Origin: Haematobia irritans
Taxonomy: Eukaryota; Arthropoda; Insecta; Diptera; Muscidae
Assembly: GCF_050003625.1 (NCBI RefSeq)
Contig: NC_134397.1
Location: 267,090,070-267,154,069 of the forward strand
Direction: 5' to 3'
DNA length: 64,000 bases
Shown here: one piece after another, positions 10,606-22,121 of the stretch
Numbering within the stretch: position 1 is the first letter of the stretch
Layout of the letters: each line of letters opens with the position of its first letter
Translations under genes and position numbers: made by a program
The notes under the pieces: model-generated
What the model was told of the DNA's origin: nothing
Seen by the model: only the letters and a program-made list of their open reading frames with translations
The model's database searches: none

Positions 10606-11941
10606 TATACCCACCACCACACCCGCTTGTAACACATCGAAATATCGATTTCCGACTATATAAAGTATATATATTCTTGATCAGGGACAAATTCTAAGAC
10701 GATATAAGCATGTCCGTCTGTCTGTTGTAATCACGCTACAGTCTTCAATAAAGAAGCAATCGTGCTGGAATTTTGCACAAACTCATCTTTTGTCTTCAGA
10801 CAGGTCAAGTTCGAAGATGGGCTATATCGGTCCAGGTTTTCATATAGTCCCCATATAAACCGACCTCCCGATTTGTGGTCTTGGGCTTATAAAAACCGTA
10901 GTTTCTTTCTTTCAATTGGATTTATAGAAGTATTTTAGGACCACAAAGTAGAGGTGTGCACGTGACACGAAAATGTCGTGAACTCACGAAAATTTTCGTG
11001 ACTCACGCGTGAGTCGTGGGTCACGCTCATGGCAACGGCGTGAGTGTGCGTGAGCGTGATTAACAAACCTAAATGTCGCGCGTGAGCGTGAGTCACGAAA
11101 ATATTATCTTCGTGAGTGTGCGTGAGTAAGGATGTACGCTCACGAAAATAATCCTGCTCACCAACATAAAACGCTTAAGAGTTAAATTCATTTACAATTT
11201 TAGTGACACCTGGATGTTAAGAGTGTAATAACGCTCTCGATTTTAATAATGCTCATGTTTTCAGACGCCTCGCTAAGGTAAATTACTCAAAAAATTGTTC
11301 GTGAGTCACGACATTTTTCGTGAGTCACGGTATTTTTCGTGAATCACGACATTTTCGTGCGTGAGTGTGTGTGAGTACAAATTTTCTTTTCGTGAGTGTG
11401 CGTGAGCGTGAGTCCTACCATACAATATCGTCCGTGAGTGTGCGTGAGTAAGATTTTTCCGTCGTGAGTGTGCGTGAGTAAAATATTACTCACGTGCACA
11501 CCTCTACCACAAAGAGGTGTACCAAAAATGGTGAGTATAGGTTCATGTTTTGGCATGGCCCCTTTATAGAGCGATCTTCTGATATTGCTTTTTGGGCTTC
11601 TAGAAACCGTAATTGTTGTCCACTTTGCCTGAAATCGAAAATCCGGAGGTTTTTAGGAATACAAATAGGTGTGCAAGAAATGATTTTATTTTTTGGCTTC
11701 TAGAATCCGTAGTTTTTTTCCAATTTGCCTGAAATGAGAAATCTACAGGTATTTTAGGACCTTAAATATGAGAGCCGAAAATAGCTGTATTGGTCCATAT
11801 TTGGTTTATCTTCCAAATAAACAGATCTCCCGATTTTACTTCTTGGGCTTTTAGAAACCATAGTTTTTATCAAATTTGCATGAAATTTTAAATCTAGAAG
11901 TATTTTAGGAACATAAAGAGGTGTGCCGAAAATGGTGAATA
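10606..11941 (+). mobile_element. Helentron-like element, subfamily 2, 5' part (H10)
   Basis: Begins TATACCCACCACCAC, then TTGTAACACATCGAAATATCG, TATAAAGTATATATATTCTTG and GTCCGTCTGTCTGTTG, very like the Drosophila DINE-1 5' domain. It continues with units of the type CGATCTCCCGATTTTACTTC / TTGGGCTTCTAGAAACCG. It is interrupted by an hAT-like element and cut by T1 at 11942. Related 3' sequence resumes at 15502. Confidence 0.7.
10949..11506. mobile_element. hAT-like non-autonomous element
   Basis: Inverted termini TAGAGGTGTGCACGTGA (10949-10965) and TCACGTGCACACCTCTA (11490-11506), flanked by a perfect 8-bp duplication CCACAAAG (10941-10948 and 11507-11514). TSD length and TIR style fit hAT (inference). 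The flanks are packed with CGTGAGTGTGCGTGAG and CGTGAGTCACGA motifs in both orientations, leaving a plain AT-rich core at about 11160-11290. No transposase. Confidence 0.85.
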
Positions 11942-12606
11942 CACGCAAAAAAATAATCCTTTCCTCCCAAACGAAATTTTAGACAAACAAAGTTCGTTTC
12001 TCATTTGCTTTTCGCTGTAAGGAAGTGTATTTGGGAGAAAGTATATACTTTTTGTGATAAACGTTTATACTTTTCCAGGATGTAAAAACAATTTCATAAG
12101 GGCAAACTCAAAAAAAAAAAACATTTGTTCTTGCTAATTGCATTTTCCCTCACATCTTTCTCACATCCACGATGTTTTTAGTTCTTAACACCTTTTCCTG
12201 TAATACCAACAATGTAGAAGAAATTATACGATTTTACAAATTTTTAAATTTTTTTACCTTTCGCCTGGACGGAGAATCGAACCGCGGACCATGCACTTTG
12301 TAAGCCAACACACTAACCACTGAGCTATGTACCTGTTATGGTCATCAATAGATAAATATCCATATAAGTTATATTTATATAGCATAGCTTGCGGCGCCCA
12401 CGAACCGAATAAACAAAGTTTATTTAACAGAAACAAACATTTAGTTTGGCACCGTGGTGCAGTGGTTGCTACGTCCGACTTGCATGCCAAGGGTCGTGGG
12501 TTCGATCACTGCTTCGACCAAAGTTTTTTTTGTTTTTTTTTACATATATTCCAGATATGTTCGGAAGATTCCGAAAAAATGTTCCCAAATACGGCATATA
12601 AAAGAC
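11942..12606 (-). mobile_element. T element, truncated copy (T1)
   Basis: Starts CACGCAAAAAAATAATCC after TA, then carries both tRNA-like modules (minus strand at about 12258-12340, plus strand at about 12447-12520). It stops in the far arm near CCGAAAAAATGTTC. Most of the distal arm and the second TIR are missing. Confidence 0.75.
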
Positions 12607-12707
12607 AACAGCACTTGTAGTTAATTAGCTATTAGTATTAATTATTGTTATATATATTAATACTAATCTCATTTTCAAGTATCTGCATAGGCGTAGGAAA
12701 GCATCTA

Positions 12708-13604
12708 CATGCAAACAAATAATTCTTTCCTCCCAAACGAAATTTTAGACAAACAAAGTTCGTTTCTGCTTTTCGCTGTAAGGAAGTGTATTTGGAAGAA
12801 AAGTATATGCTTTTTGTGATAAACGTTTATTCTTTTCCAGGATGTAAAAACATTTTCATAAAGACCAACTCAAAAAAAAAACATTGTTTTCTTGCTAATT
12901 GCATTTTCACTCACATCTTTCTCACATCCACGAGGTTTTTTAGTTCTTAACACCTTTTCCTGTAATACCAACAATGTAGAAGAAATTATACGATTTATAA
13001 ATTTTTAAAATTTTTTTACCTTTCGCCTGGACGGAGAATCGAACCGCGGACCATGCACTTTGTAAGCCAACACACTAACCACTGACCTATGTACCTGTTA
13101 TGGTCATCAATAGATAATTGTCCATATAAGTTATATTTATATAGCATAGCTTGCGGCGCCCACGAACCGAATAAACAAATTTTTTTTTAACAGAAACAAA
13201 CATTTAGTGTGCCACCGTGGAGCAGTGGTTGCTACGTCCGACTTGCATGCCAACGGTCGTGGGTTCGATCCCTGCTTCGACCAAAGTTTTTTTTTTTTAC
13301 ACATATTCCAGATATGTTCGGAAAATCCCAAAAAATTTTCAACATTACATTGTAGTATATTAAATTTTGAACTGTAAAATGTGTCTTATTAAAGACCTAA
13401 AGTCAGAAAAAACAGTGTTTGATATAAACGAAATGGACTGTGTTGTTGTTTCAAAAATAACTTTTTTTATTGAAAAAATAAAAATTTTGTAACAAACGAA
13501 TTTTTTTGGTGATAAAAGTTTAAAATTTTCGAAGCAATTCAAAAAACTCTAACAAAAGAAAAACGTTTTCGGTACACGTTTTCCAAACGTTTTTTCTTTG
13601 CGTG
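12708..13604 (-). mobile_element. T element, full-length (T2)
   Basis: Starts CATGCAAACAAATAATTC after TA and ends TTTTTTCTTTGCGTG before TA. Same order as 22661-23581, reversed: arm, tRNA-like module on minus (about 13020-13100), GCGGCGCCCACGAACCGAAT centre, tRNA-like module on plus (about 13210-13285), arm. Lies 100 bp from T1, so two insertions or a partial duplication. Confidence 0.8.
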
Positions 13605-13732
13605 TAGGGAGAAAATTGTTAGCACCACCACTTATGAACTTATGAATTAAGTTCCTAAATCTATGTTTAGTTCAATCAGTAAAGCTCTTTTATTATTTTG
13701 TTTAGCCTGATTCATAAATGAATATCTTAATA

Positions 13733-14070
13733 AGCTGAAAAAAATGCGTCGCCAAAAAAGTAGTGAAAATGTTCGTTTTGGGTCCGGACCATAAACGATG
13801 AATTTAACACGGGCGATTCATAGGATGGGTGTCCATCATTTCAACAGCAGTGATCCGAATTCACTGTTTTGAATGTGAATTAAATAATTTTGTGTTATTT
13901 TCTGAAATAAATAATTTTTTTGGGACATTCTAACACTTGGCTGAAATCCACTATTTTTTTCAAAAATTGTCGATTTTTCTAGAATGAATTTTGCATTATT
14001 GCAGCAAAATTTGAATAATTTGTACCATTTTAAAGTTGTGCCTTTCGAAAAACTACTTTTTTTGCTAGGA
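13733..14070 (-). repeat. Y-family element, partial
   Basis: Matches the right end of 18399-21159 in reverse: GCGTCGCCAAAAAAGTAGT, GATGAATTTAACA, GATCCGAATTCACTG, TTGAATGTGAATTAAA. It ends with the other arm's AAAGTTGTGCCTTTCG. The CCCAGC termini are degraded. A run of about a dozen Gs lies just outside, near 14158. Confidence 0.6.
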
Positions 14071-14266
14071 AAAAGTGTGGAACTACTTTTAGTTTGTTTA
14101 TTATAAATTAATTGTCTATAATTGAACCTAAAACATCAGTCTATTAATTTTTAGCTAGGGGGGGGGGGGGCTATATCCACCAAAAAATTGTGGCAAAATT
14201 GTCTAGATACGCTAATGAGTATCAGACGATCAGAAAATTAAAAACAGTAACACAAAAAATGACTTA

Positions 14267-15499
14267 AAGGGTGATACGGTCAAAATTTGGTCAAGGGAAA
14301 ACGCTTGTAAATCGGTGAAATCGTTTATTTAAAAAATCAAATTTAATTTCTTTTTCAAGTTCAATTAGTATAAAATTCAGGAAAAATATTCAGTTAGGCT
14401 TTCGCTTTTCCAAATCCGAATTGCTGGACCTCACGCTTGACACCTGCCATCAGATTTTGTACAGCCACCTTGTCCACCTTCTTCGCCGCAGAAAGCCAGT
14501 TTGCCTTGAACTGCTGCTCGTCCTTAGCAGTTTTTTTGGTCTTCTTTAGGTTCCGCTTCACAATAGCCCAGTATTTCTCAATTGGGCGGAGCTCTGGCGT
14601 GTTGGGAGGGTTCTTGTCCTTGCACGTTGTTGGCGGCGTACCACTCCATGGACTTTTTACCGTAATATCAAGATGCCAAATCCGGCCAAAACAGTACGGA
14701 ACAACCGTGTTTTTCAGGAAAGGCAGCAGACGTTTATTCAAAAACTCTTTCACGTAAATTTCTTGGTTGACAGTCCCGGAAGCTATGAAAATGCTGCTAC
14801 ATAGGTACAGATGGCTTGCCAAACCAGATATTTCTTTGCGAACTTTGACAGTTTTATGTGCTTGAAAATATCTGCTACCTTTCCCCTTCCTTTTGCCATA
14901 TAAAACTCCTGTCCCGGAAGCTGCTTGCAGTCGGCTTTGACATAGGTTTCGTCGTCCACTAACACGCAGTCAAACTTCGTCAGCATCGTCGTGTAAAGCC
15001 TCCGGGATCGCGCTTTGGCCGTCGTATTTTGTTTATCATCGCGATTCTTGTAAGTCGATAGTCCGGCTACACCCAGCTTATTTGCGGCATCTCGGAGAGA
15101 GAGGCTAGGGTTTCGTTTGAAACTACCGGCAACTCTCTTTGTCGTCTCAGCGGCTTCCGGTTTTCGATTTCCCCCCGATCCAGACTTCCTGGCTGTCGAC
15201 AAACGTTCCCCAAACACTTTAATTACATTTGTAACGGTTGATTTGGCAACTTTTAGCGATTTTGCCAGCTTTGCGTGCGAGTAGCTCGGATTTTCGAGAT
15301 GCGCGAGCAAAATTTTGATACGCTGCTCTTCTTGCTTGGACGGCATTTTGACAACTGAAGAGTGAATTCCAAAATCAAAATAGGAGCAACATTCTACACA
15401 CACATGCCTTCAAAATGAGGGGTGTTCAGGTTTTTTAAATGCAAAATTGAAAGAAATACGTCAAGTTTATATTGACCAAATTTTGACCGTATCACCCTT
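14267..15499 (-). mobile_element. Tc1/mariner-type DD37E element (D37-A)
   Basis: TIRs AAGGGTGATACGGTCAAAAT and its inverse, ending at 15499, with TA at 14265-14266 and 15500-15501. Length 1233 bp, near full length. Inserted in subfamily-2 Helentron sequence. Confidence 0.9.
14394..15346 (-). pseudogene. DD37E transposase, broken
   Basis: Cut-and-paste transposase of the Tc1/mariner superfamily. It starts MPSKQEEQRIKILLAHLENP, an HTH-type DNA-binding domain with SYSHAKLAKSLKVAKSTVTN. The first acidic motif is LVDDETYVKAD and the last is LRPIEKYWAIVK. From other copies (FWPDLASCHYG) the spacing between the second Asp and the Glu is 37, so DD37E. Defects here: a deletion joins LGV to AGLSTYK, losing a VSSTTVHRAK-like block; a frame change at about 14800; and a corrupted second Asp region. 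Not functional. Confidence 0.85.
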
Positions 15500-15501
15500 T
15501 A

Positions 15502-17140
15502 GACGTACTTGAGGACCATAAAAGAAGTGTGTCAAAAATGGTCCGTATCGGTTCATATTTTGGTATAGCCCCCATATAAACCCATCTCCCGATTTTACTT
15601 CTTGGGCTTGTTTTCACCCAATTCGTCTGAAAGTGGAATTCTAGAGGTATTTGAGGAACATTAAGAGCTCGTGGGTATTGGTCCATGTTTTGGTATAGCC
15701 CCCATATAGACCTAACTCCCGAATTTATTTCTAGGACTTCTGGAATCCGGCTGACCACAAATAGGTCAGCCGTATATGGTGTGTGTCGACCCATGTTTTA
15801 GTATAGCCTCCACATAGACCGATCTCCAGATTTTACTCCTTGGGCTTCTAGAAACCGTAGTTTTTATCCGATTTGTACAGAAATTTAAATATACTGGAAT
15901 TTTAGACCCTCAAAAATCTCTATCGCATTTATTTTTACCGATCCATTTGGCAAGGCATCGGTATAGACCGAATTAACTTCTTGTGCACTCAAAAAAAAAA
16001 GTGAACTCTCTATTTCACTAAAGCCAATTTAACTTTATTTTAGTTCATGGAATTATTATGTTTGGAGAAAGTGTCCTTTATTCCAATAATTTTTTGTGTA
16101 CGTTAGTAAAATTAACTAAATCCAAGGAAAAAAATATTCTCAAATGAAGCATAAAGATTAACTAAATTCGTGTCTTCCACAAAATAGTTCAGAATTTCTT
16201 TAAATTTGTAAATTTTACCAAAAATGCGTCCATCATGAACTTCGTATGTCACTAAAGACATTCTTGCAATTTTGAACTCCAAGTTTTTCCTTCCAACTAC
16301 AAAATTTTCTTTAGCAAGTGAAAAAACTTAGTTATGGCTAATAAATTTTCTTGAATTTGTCGAAAAATATTCACTTATTTTTATGACATCGGCGTGATGC
16401 CAACGTTTGTAATACTGTTTTCTAAAATTAACCGAAAGTTTTCTAAAATTAATCGAAAGTTTTCTTCTTGGTGGGTTCACTGTTTTTTCAGTGTGGGTAC
16501 ACCAAAAGAAAAAATATTTTCCTCCGGAATGACATTTTAGACAAACGAAGTTCCCCTTTCGTATAAAGTCTTTTCGTTTAGATCAAACTAGTCCGAATTT
16601 TTGATAAGCGATTCAACGATTGTCGCTAAAATTTGTGTCAAGAGAAAACTCTGCTTGTCTAAAATTTCGTTCCTCAGAAAAGAAAACAGAAAGAAAACAG
16701 GCGCACACTCATGAAAATTTGCGTGAAACTGAAAGTAAAATTTACAGAGTTTACTCATCGTATTCATTTAAATAATGGCGGAAAAAAATATAGATATAAG
16801 ATTTCAAATCAAGGCGTTATTTCATCATATACACGATATGTTTATGATTTCTCTAAAACTCAAACCAAATTGGTTCTCATAAATCCAGAATCGGATCTAG
16901 TCTTCATAGATAGAATCTGGTTGAAGTGATTTGCTTGGGAGAAAATTTGTCATCAAACCCCCTGAAATTTTATATATTATCAAGTAACCCACTACGACGA
17001 AGAGTTTTCAAAGTAAACTATTATATTTAATGGTGGTGGGTATTTAAGATTCGGCCGGGCCGGTTTGGATTTCGATATAAAGTTGTGGATTAATTGGTAT
17101 TTAAGATTCGGCCCGGCCGAACTTACTGCTGTATATACTT
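15502..17140 (+). mobile_element. Helentron-like element, subfamily 2, 3' part (H11)
   Basis: Units with ATAGCCCCCATATAAACCCA and CCCGATTTTACTTCTTGGGC, then a non-repeat 3' domain and the end ATGGTGGTGGGTATTTAAG, TTCGGCCCGGCCGAA, CTGTATATACTTG. The 3' hairpin region is partly duplicated at 17035-17130. A K MITE lies inside. An ORF at 16711-16929 is repeat-derived. Confidence 0.7.
15986..16493 (+). mobile_element. K-family MITE (K3)
   Basis: Ends CACTCAAAAAAAAAAGTGAA and GGTTCACTGTTTTTTCAGTG, with TG on both sides. Non-coding, same family as 7364-7879. Confidence 0.75.
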
Positions 17141-17469
17141 GTTTTTTTTTTTTCGTCCGGTTTGGATTTCAATATAAAGTTGCGGATTTTTTTTATAATT
17201 CATTTATTCTTTAAATGATATTATTTGTCACTTATAAGATTTTTCTCCATATTAATCACTATCCTTTTTGGGTGTTGTGAAAACTAGTTCATTACGAGTA
17301 TTATCCCCGATGCTATTGGTTTTTGGTACCAATCGAAGTCAAGTTTTCTCTCTTGATAACAAGAGTATCTAAGTATGGAATACTCCCGTGTTTTCGTATG
17401 CTATCGTGAATTTTATGCTATTATGAACGCCATTAGCGTTGTCCAGATCTCATGTATTGCATCTATTCC

Positions 17470-17690
17470 ACTACCGTGATTCGAACCTGGGTTGTTTACT
17501 TGATATGCGTTAAAAGTCGCCGTGGCACATTGCACCGACGGAGTTGCCATTACAACGTCTAATGCTTATTTCAAGACTTTCATGGCCAAATCGTTAACGT
17601 CCATGGACGAAGCCGTGGCCATTCCGTAGTGATTTTTGGTAAGCACATCTGTTTAATTTCGTTACAGTCTACGATTACGATTTTGAAACG
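17470..17690 (-). repeat. S2 repeat, tRNA-like head
   Basis: Minus strand carries ATGGCAACTCCGTCGGTGCA with an A-box-like stretch, and about 45 nt later a B-box-like AGGTTCGAATCACGG, flanked by AAAGTCTTGAAATAA and a TTTCAAAATCGTAATCG block. A second copy is at 49968-50150. Either a SINE-like family or another dispersed repeat; the tRNA fold is not convincing enough for a tRNA gene. Confidence 0.4.
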
Positions 17691-17889
17691 TTATTTTTTC
17701 TAATCGTGCAGTAAGGATTCCTGAGTTCCATGGACACCTCGAAGGTAAGCATTCTTTTTTTTTGTAGAGTATTCCCTAGAGTATGATTTTTATAGAGTAT
17801 TTCCTACTTAGATCCATGATCCATAAAGATGAAAGGTCTTCCGATCACGAAAAGTTACTGAGTTTAAAAAATGCTTTAATAGAGGACGG

Positions 17890-17957
17890 ATTGCAACTTT
17901 TCCAGTTATTGAAACAACACAAATAATTATTGATTCAATAACTGGAAAAATTGCAAT
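17890..17957. repeat. 24-bp hairpin with 20-nt loop
   Basis: Arms at 17890-17913 and 17934-17957 (ATTGCAAC... and ...GTTGCAAT-like, core CCAGTTATTGAA / TTCAATAACTGG) with one mismatch. No element termini were seen around it. Confidence 0.6.
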
Positions 17958-18398
17958 TGAATCAATATAAATAAGTTGTTATTAAATCAATACAAATAAA
18001 TATATTTTTATAAATATTGTTATTAGAAAAATATATACCATTGAGCATTATTCGTCATTTCAATAAAAACAACTCTTGCATGTTTAAGTTAATAATTGAA
18101 CAAATGGTTTTAAGTGTTTGATCTGAACAATTAAAGTTGTTTATCTTGCTACTATCTAAGGTGGCATCCAACGTTTGCCAATTTGCAAAATACTTTTTGG
18201 CAACAGTGGGAGTGAGTGGTGGTAATTGAGAATTGAAGGCTTTTATATGATTACTTCAGACAGGTGACAATAGCTAGGACGTCCTACAATTTAGCCTGAT
18301 CAGGAGTATATACAAAAACGCATATGTGTACATAACGCCGCAGGCATATTTTGATACAAATAAAAACAATGTCATTATGAGAATAAAAAGTTATATTA

Positions 18399-21159
18399 CC
18401 CAGCAAAAAAATTTGGAAGTACTTCTAAAGGCACAACTTTAAAAGCACTTCCAAAAATGTCCTTCCAGAGATGTTCTTTATTATATATACTCAGGAAGTT
18501 CTTTTAATTCAATTTTTTATAACTCGGTTTTTTTCATAATTTTAAAAGGCACTTTTAACATTTTTATATCCTCCATCATAGGATGGGGGTATATTAACTT
18601 TGTCATTCCGTTTGCAACACATCGAAATATTGCTCTAAGACCCCATAAAGTATATATATTCTGGGTCGTGGTGAAATTCTGAGTCGATCTAAGCATGTCC
18701 GTCCGTCCGTCCGTCCGTCCGTCTGTTGAAATCACGCTAACTTCCGAACGAAACAAGCTATCGACTTGAAACTTGGCACAAGTAGTTGTTATCGATGTAG
18801 GTCGGACGGTATTGAAAATGGGCCATATCGGTCCACTTTTACGTATAGCCCCCATATAAAGGGACCCTCAGATTTGGCTTGTGGAGCCTCTAACAGAAGC
18901 ATATTTCAACCGATCCGGCTGAAATCTGGTATATGGTGTTGGTATATGGTCTCTAACAACCATGCAAAAATTGGTCCACATCGGTCCATAATTATATAAA
19001 GCCCCCATATAAACCGATCCCCAGATTTGGCTTGTGGAGCCTCTAAGAGAAGCATATTTCATCCGATCCGGCTGAAATTTGGTACATGGTGTTGGTAGAT
19101 GGTATCTAACAATCATTCAAAAATTGGTCGACATCGGTCCATAATTATATATAGCCCCCATATAAACCGATCCCCAGATTTGGCTTGTGGAGCATCTAAG
19201 AGAAGCATATTTCATCCGATCCGGCTGAAATTTGGTACATGGTGTTGGTAGATGGTCTCTAACAATCGTGCAAAAATTGGTCCACATCGGTCCATAATTA
19301 TATATAGCCCCCATATAAACCGATCCCCAGATTTGGCTTGTGTAGCCTCTAAGAGAAGCATATTTCATCCGATCCGGCTGAAATTTGGTACATGGTGTTG
19401 GTAGATGGTCTCTAACAATCATGCAAAAATTGGTGCACATCGGTCCATAATTATATATAGCCCCCATATAAACCGATCCCCAGATTTGGCTTGCGGAGCC
19501 TCAAAGAGAAGCAAATTTCATCCGATCCGGCTGAAATTTGGTACATGATGTTGGTATATGGTCTCTAATAACCATGCAAAAATTGGTCCACATCGGTCCA
19601 TAATTATATATGGACCCCATATAAACCGATCCCCAGATTTGGCTTGCGAAGCCCCAAAGAGAAGCAAATTGCATCCGATCCGGCTGAAATTTGGTACTTG
19701 GTATTGTTATATGGTCTCTAATAACCATGCAAAAATTGGTCCACATCGGTTCATAATTATATATAGCCCCCATATAAGCCGATCCCCAGATTTGGCTTGC
19801 GAAGTCTCCAAGAGAAGCAAATTTCATCCAATCCTGTTGTAATTTTGAACATGGTGTTAGTATATGATCTTTAACAACCGTGCCAGAATTGGTCCATATC
19901 GGTCCATAATTATATATAGCCCCCATATAAAACGTTCTCCAGATTTGACCTCCGGAGCCTCTTGGAGGAGCAAAATTCATCCGATCCGGTTCAAATTAGG
20001 AACGTGGTGTTAGTATATGGTCGCTAACAACCATACAACAATTGGTCCATATCGGTTCATAACCATGGTTGCCACTAGAGCCAAAATTAATCTACCAAAA
20101 TTTTTTTTATATAGAAAATTTTGTCAAAATTTTATTTCTATAGAAAATTTTGTCAAAATTTTATTTCTAGAGAAAATTTTGTTAAAATTTTATTCGGTTC
20201 ACAATAAAATTTTCATCATTGTTAAAATTTTATTTCTATAGAAAATTTTGTTCAAATTTTATTCGGTTCATAATCATGGTTGCCACTCGAGCCAAAAATA
20301 ATCTACCAAGATTTTATTTCTATAGAATATTTTGTCAAAAGTCTATTTCTATAGAAAATTTTGTTAAAATTTTATTTCTGTAGAAATTTTTATCAAAATT
20401 TTCTTTCTGTAGAAAATTTTGTCAAAATTTTTATTTCTATAGAAAATTTTATTTCTATAGAAAATTTTGTTAAAATTTTATTTCTGTAGAAAATTTTGTC
20501 AAAATTTTATGTCTACTTTGTCAAACTGAATTATATATGTATTGGATCGATCTTTTTTGATTTAATATATACCACGTATGGACTTACATACAATTTAGAC
20601 GATGGTGTTAGGAGGTTTTAAGATACCTTGCCATCGGCAAGCGTTACCGCAACTTAAGTAATTCGATTATGGATGGCAGTGTTTAGAAAAAGTTTCTACG
20701 CTATCAATGATGGAGGGTACATAAGCTTCGGCCTGGCCGAACTTAAGGCCGTATATACTTGTTTTGTTTCAAATATGTTAAAAACAGGGTAAGGATTAAT
20801 AAAATGGTATATATTATTTAAATTTTGTCGAAAAACTTTCTAAATTCATTCTAGAAAAACTGCGAAATTTTGAAAATATTTGAGGTCAAGGGTTTCAGAA
20901 AATTGTTAGATTGCATTAAAAGTCATAAAAAATTATACAAATAAATTATTTATCAAAATACCACAAATTTTTTAATTCACATTCAAAACACTGAATTCGG
21001 ATCACATCTAAAGAAGTGAGTGCAACGGCTGTTGAATTGGTGAACATCCGTCCTATGACAACCCCATGTTAAATTCATCGCTTCTGCGCCAATTTTGCAC
21101 CACTTCCGGATCCAAAAAGAACATTTTGACTACTTTTTTGGCGACGCTTTTTTGCTGGG
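18399..21159 (+). mobile_element. Y element (TIR CCCAGCAAAAAA), with Helentron inside
   Basis: Termini CCCAGCAAAAAA and TTTTTTGCTGGG, TA on both sides (18397-18398 and 21160-21161). Copy B of the duplication has the empty site (TTTTATTAATAGTAAT). Without the nested Helentron (18565-20761) the element is about 560 bp and non-coding. Confidence 0.9.
18565..20761 (+). mobile_element. Helentron-like element, complete (H3)
   Basis: Starts TATATCCTCCATCATAGGAT and ends GTATATACTTG. Seven or so homogeneous units of about 153 bp (18980-19990), a 29-bp array (20095-20515), and a 3' domain with ATGATGGAGGGTACATAAG and TTCGGCCTGGCCGAA. Open frames running through the units are a by-product of a unit length divisible by three. 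Confidence 0.85.
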
Positions 21160-21298
21160 TAATAGTAATAAAATATTCATTGTTTGATAGGTAGCCATCT
21201 GGCTACACCTGTGTAGCAATTCCAGTGCAGACAGATGAGCACCATTTCATATTGGCTATCAATTCATGGCTTAAATTTTTTGTCGTCCACCCTCGGTT

Positions 21299-21368
21299 AT
21301 AAATATCTTCCACTGTGCATGTTTCAAACTAATTTCATATAAAAACCCGAGCAAACGATCATATCTCA
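21299..21368 (+). promoter_or_regulatory. Core promoter of protease homolog 1
   Basis: ATAAATATCTTCCACTGTGC at 21299-21318 is conserved upstream of all four protease genes. TATAAAAA lies at 21338-21345 and an initiator-like TCAG at 21366-21369, placing the A about 30 bp downstream of the TATA start. The leader to the ATG is about 24 nt. Confidence 0.75.
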
Positions 21369-21392
21369 GAATAAAAAGTTCATTCTCCAAAG

Positions 21393-22121
21393 ATGGCCTT
21401 CACAAGTTTTGGATATATTTTATCAGCAGTCTGCCTTGTACTGTTTCCTTCTACTGTACTTGGTAGTGAAATTATACCCATAACCAAAGCCCCATATGTG
21501 GTACAAGTCTGGAAAGGTGGAAAATATTCATGTGCTGGATCATTTGTTGCATCCAATTTGGTCATAACATCTGCTCAGTGTTTGGGAAATAGCCAGCCTA
21601 ATGAAATTGAGATAGTTGGAGGTGCCTCAACTCTCAGCGAAGCAGGTTACAGGCGTAAGGTAGTCAAATATCTCAAACTGCCGCGATATACAGTCGGAAG
21701 TCCTGAATGGGATATTGCCGTCATGAAATTGGAATCTCCCATGAAGGGTTATAATATGGCTATAATACGCATAAATGATATCCCCGTTGTAGCTGGCCAA
21801 ATGATGCAGATTTCCGGGTATGAGCCTGCTAAAAATCCTTCTGGACATTTACGTTCCATTTCTGCACCCATACTGAAACGTCTAGAGTGTGAAAGTTATT
21901 ACTCACATATGACCCTACCCAATTCGAATACCTGTGCTGCTAATTCTGGTTTGAAAGATGGTTGCTTTGGTGATCCTGGCAGTCCTGTTGTAAGCAATGG
22001 CAAATTATGTGGTATTGTTACAAGAACACTTAATTGTGGCACTAGTGGAAAAATTGGTCTTATTGTTGGCACAAAGGCTGTGTCGACAGCCATACATACT
22101 GCTATGGCCAGTTTGGCTTAG
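21393..22121 (+). CDS. Secreted S1A serine protease homolog (inactive), copy A
   Basis: 242 residues, single exon. Hydrophobic signal peptide at about residues 1-24 (ILSAVCLVLFPSTVLG). The mature part has the trypsin fold: CAGSFVASNLVITSAQC around the His site, WDIAVMKL around the Asp site, and CFGDPGSPVV around the Ser site. His is Gln62 and Ser is Pro195; Asp107 is kept. The activation segment (R-IVGG) is absent compared with 62300-63076, so no zymogen cleavage is expected. Disulfide Cys positions are kept (CAGS/AQC, LEC/NTC, GCFG/LNC), plus an extra Cys in GKLCGIV. Likely a secreted pseudo-protease: binding or decoy roles are possible, but the function is unknown. The start is fixed by the shared leader TTCATTCTCCAAAGATG. 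AATAAA signals follow at about 22172. Confidence 0.93.
   Translation: MAFTSFGYILSAVCLVLFPSTVLGSEIIPITKAPYVVQVWKGGKYSCAGSFVASNLVITSAQCLGNSQPNEIEIVGGASTLSEAGYRRKVVKYLKLPRYTVGSPEWDIAVMKLESPMKGYNMAIIRINDIPVVAGQMMQISGYEPAKNPSGHLRSISAPILKRLECESYYSHMTLPNSNTCAANSGLKDGCFGDPGSPVVSNGKLCGIVTRTLNCGTSGKIGLIVGTKAVSTAIHTAMASLA

Noticed and set aside
18868..19980. Several 80-160 codon frames on both strands
   Set aside because: Same tandem-unit effect in H3; the repeated peptide pattern follows the DNA repeat.
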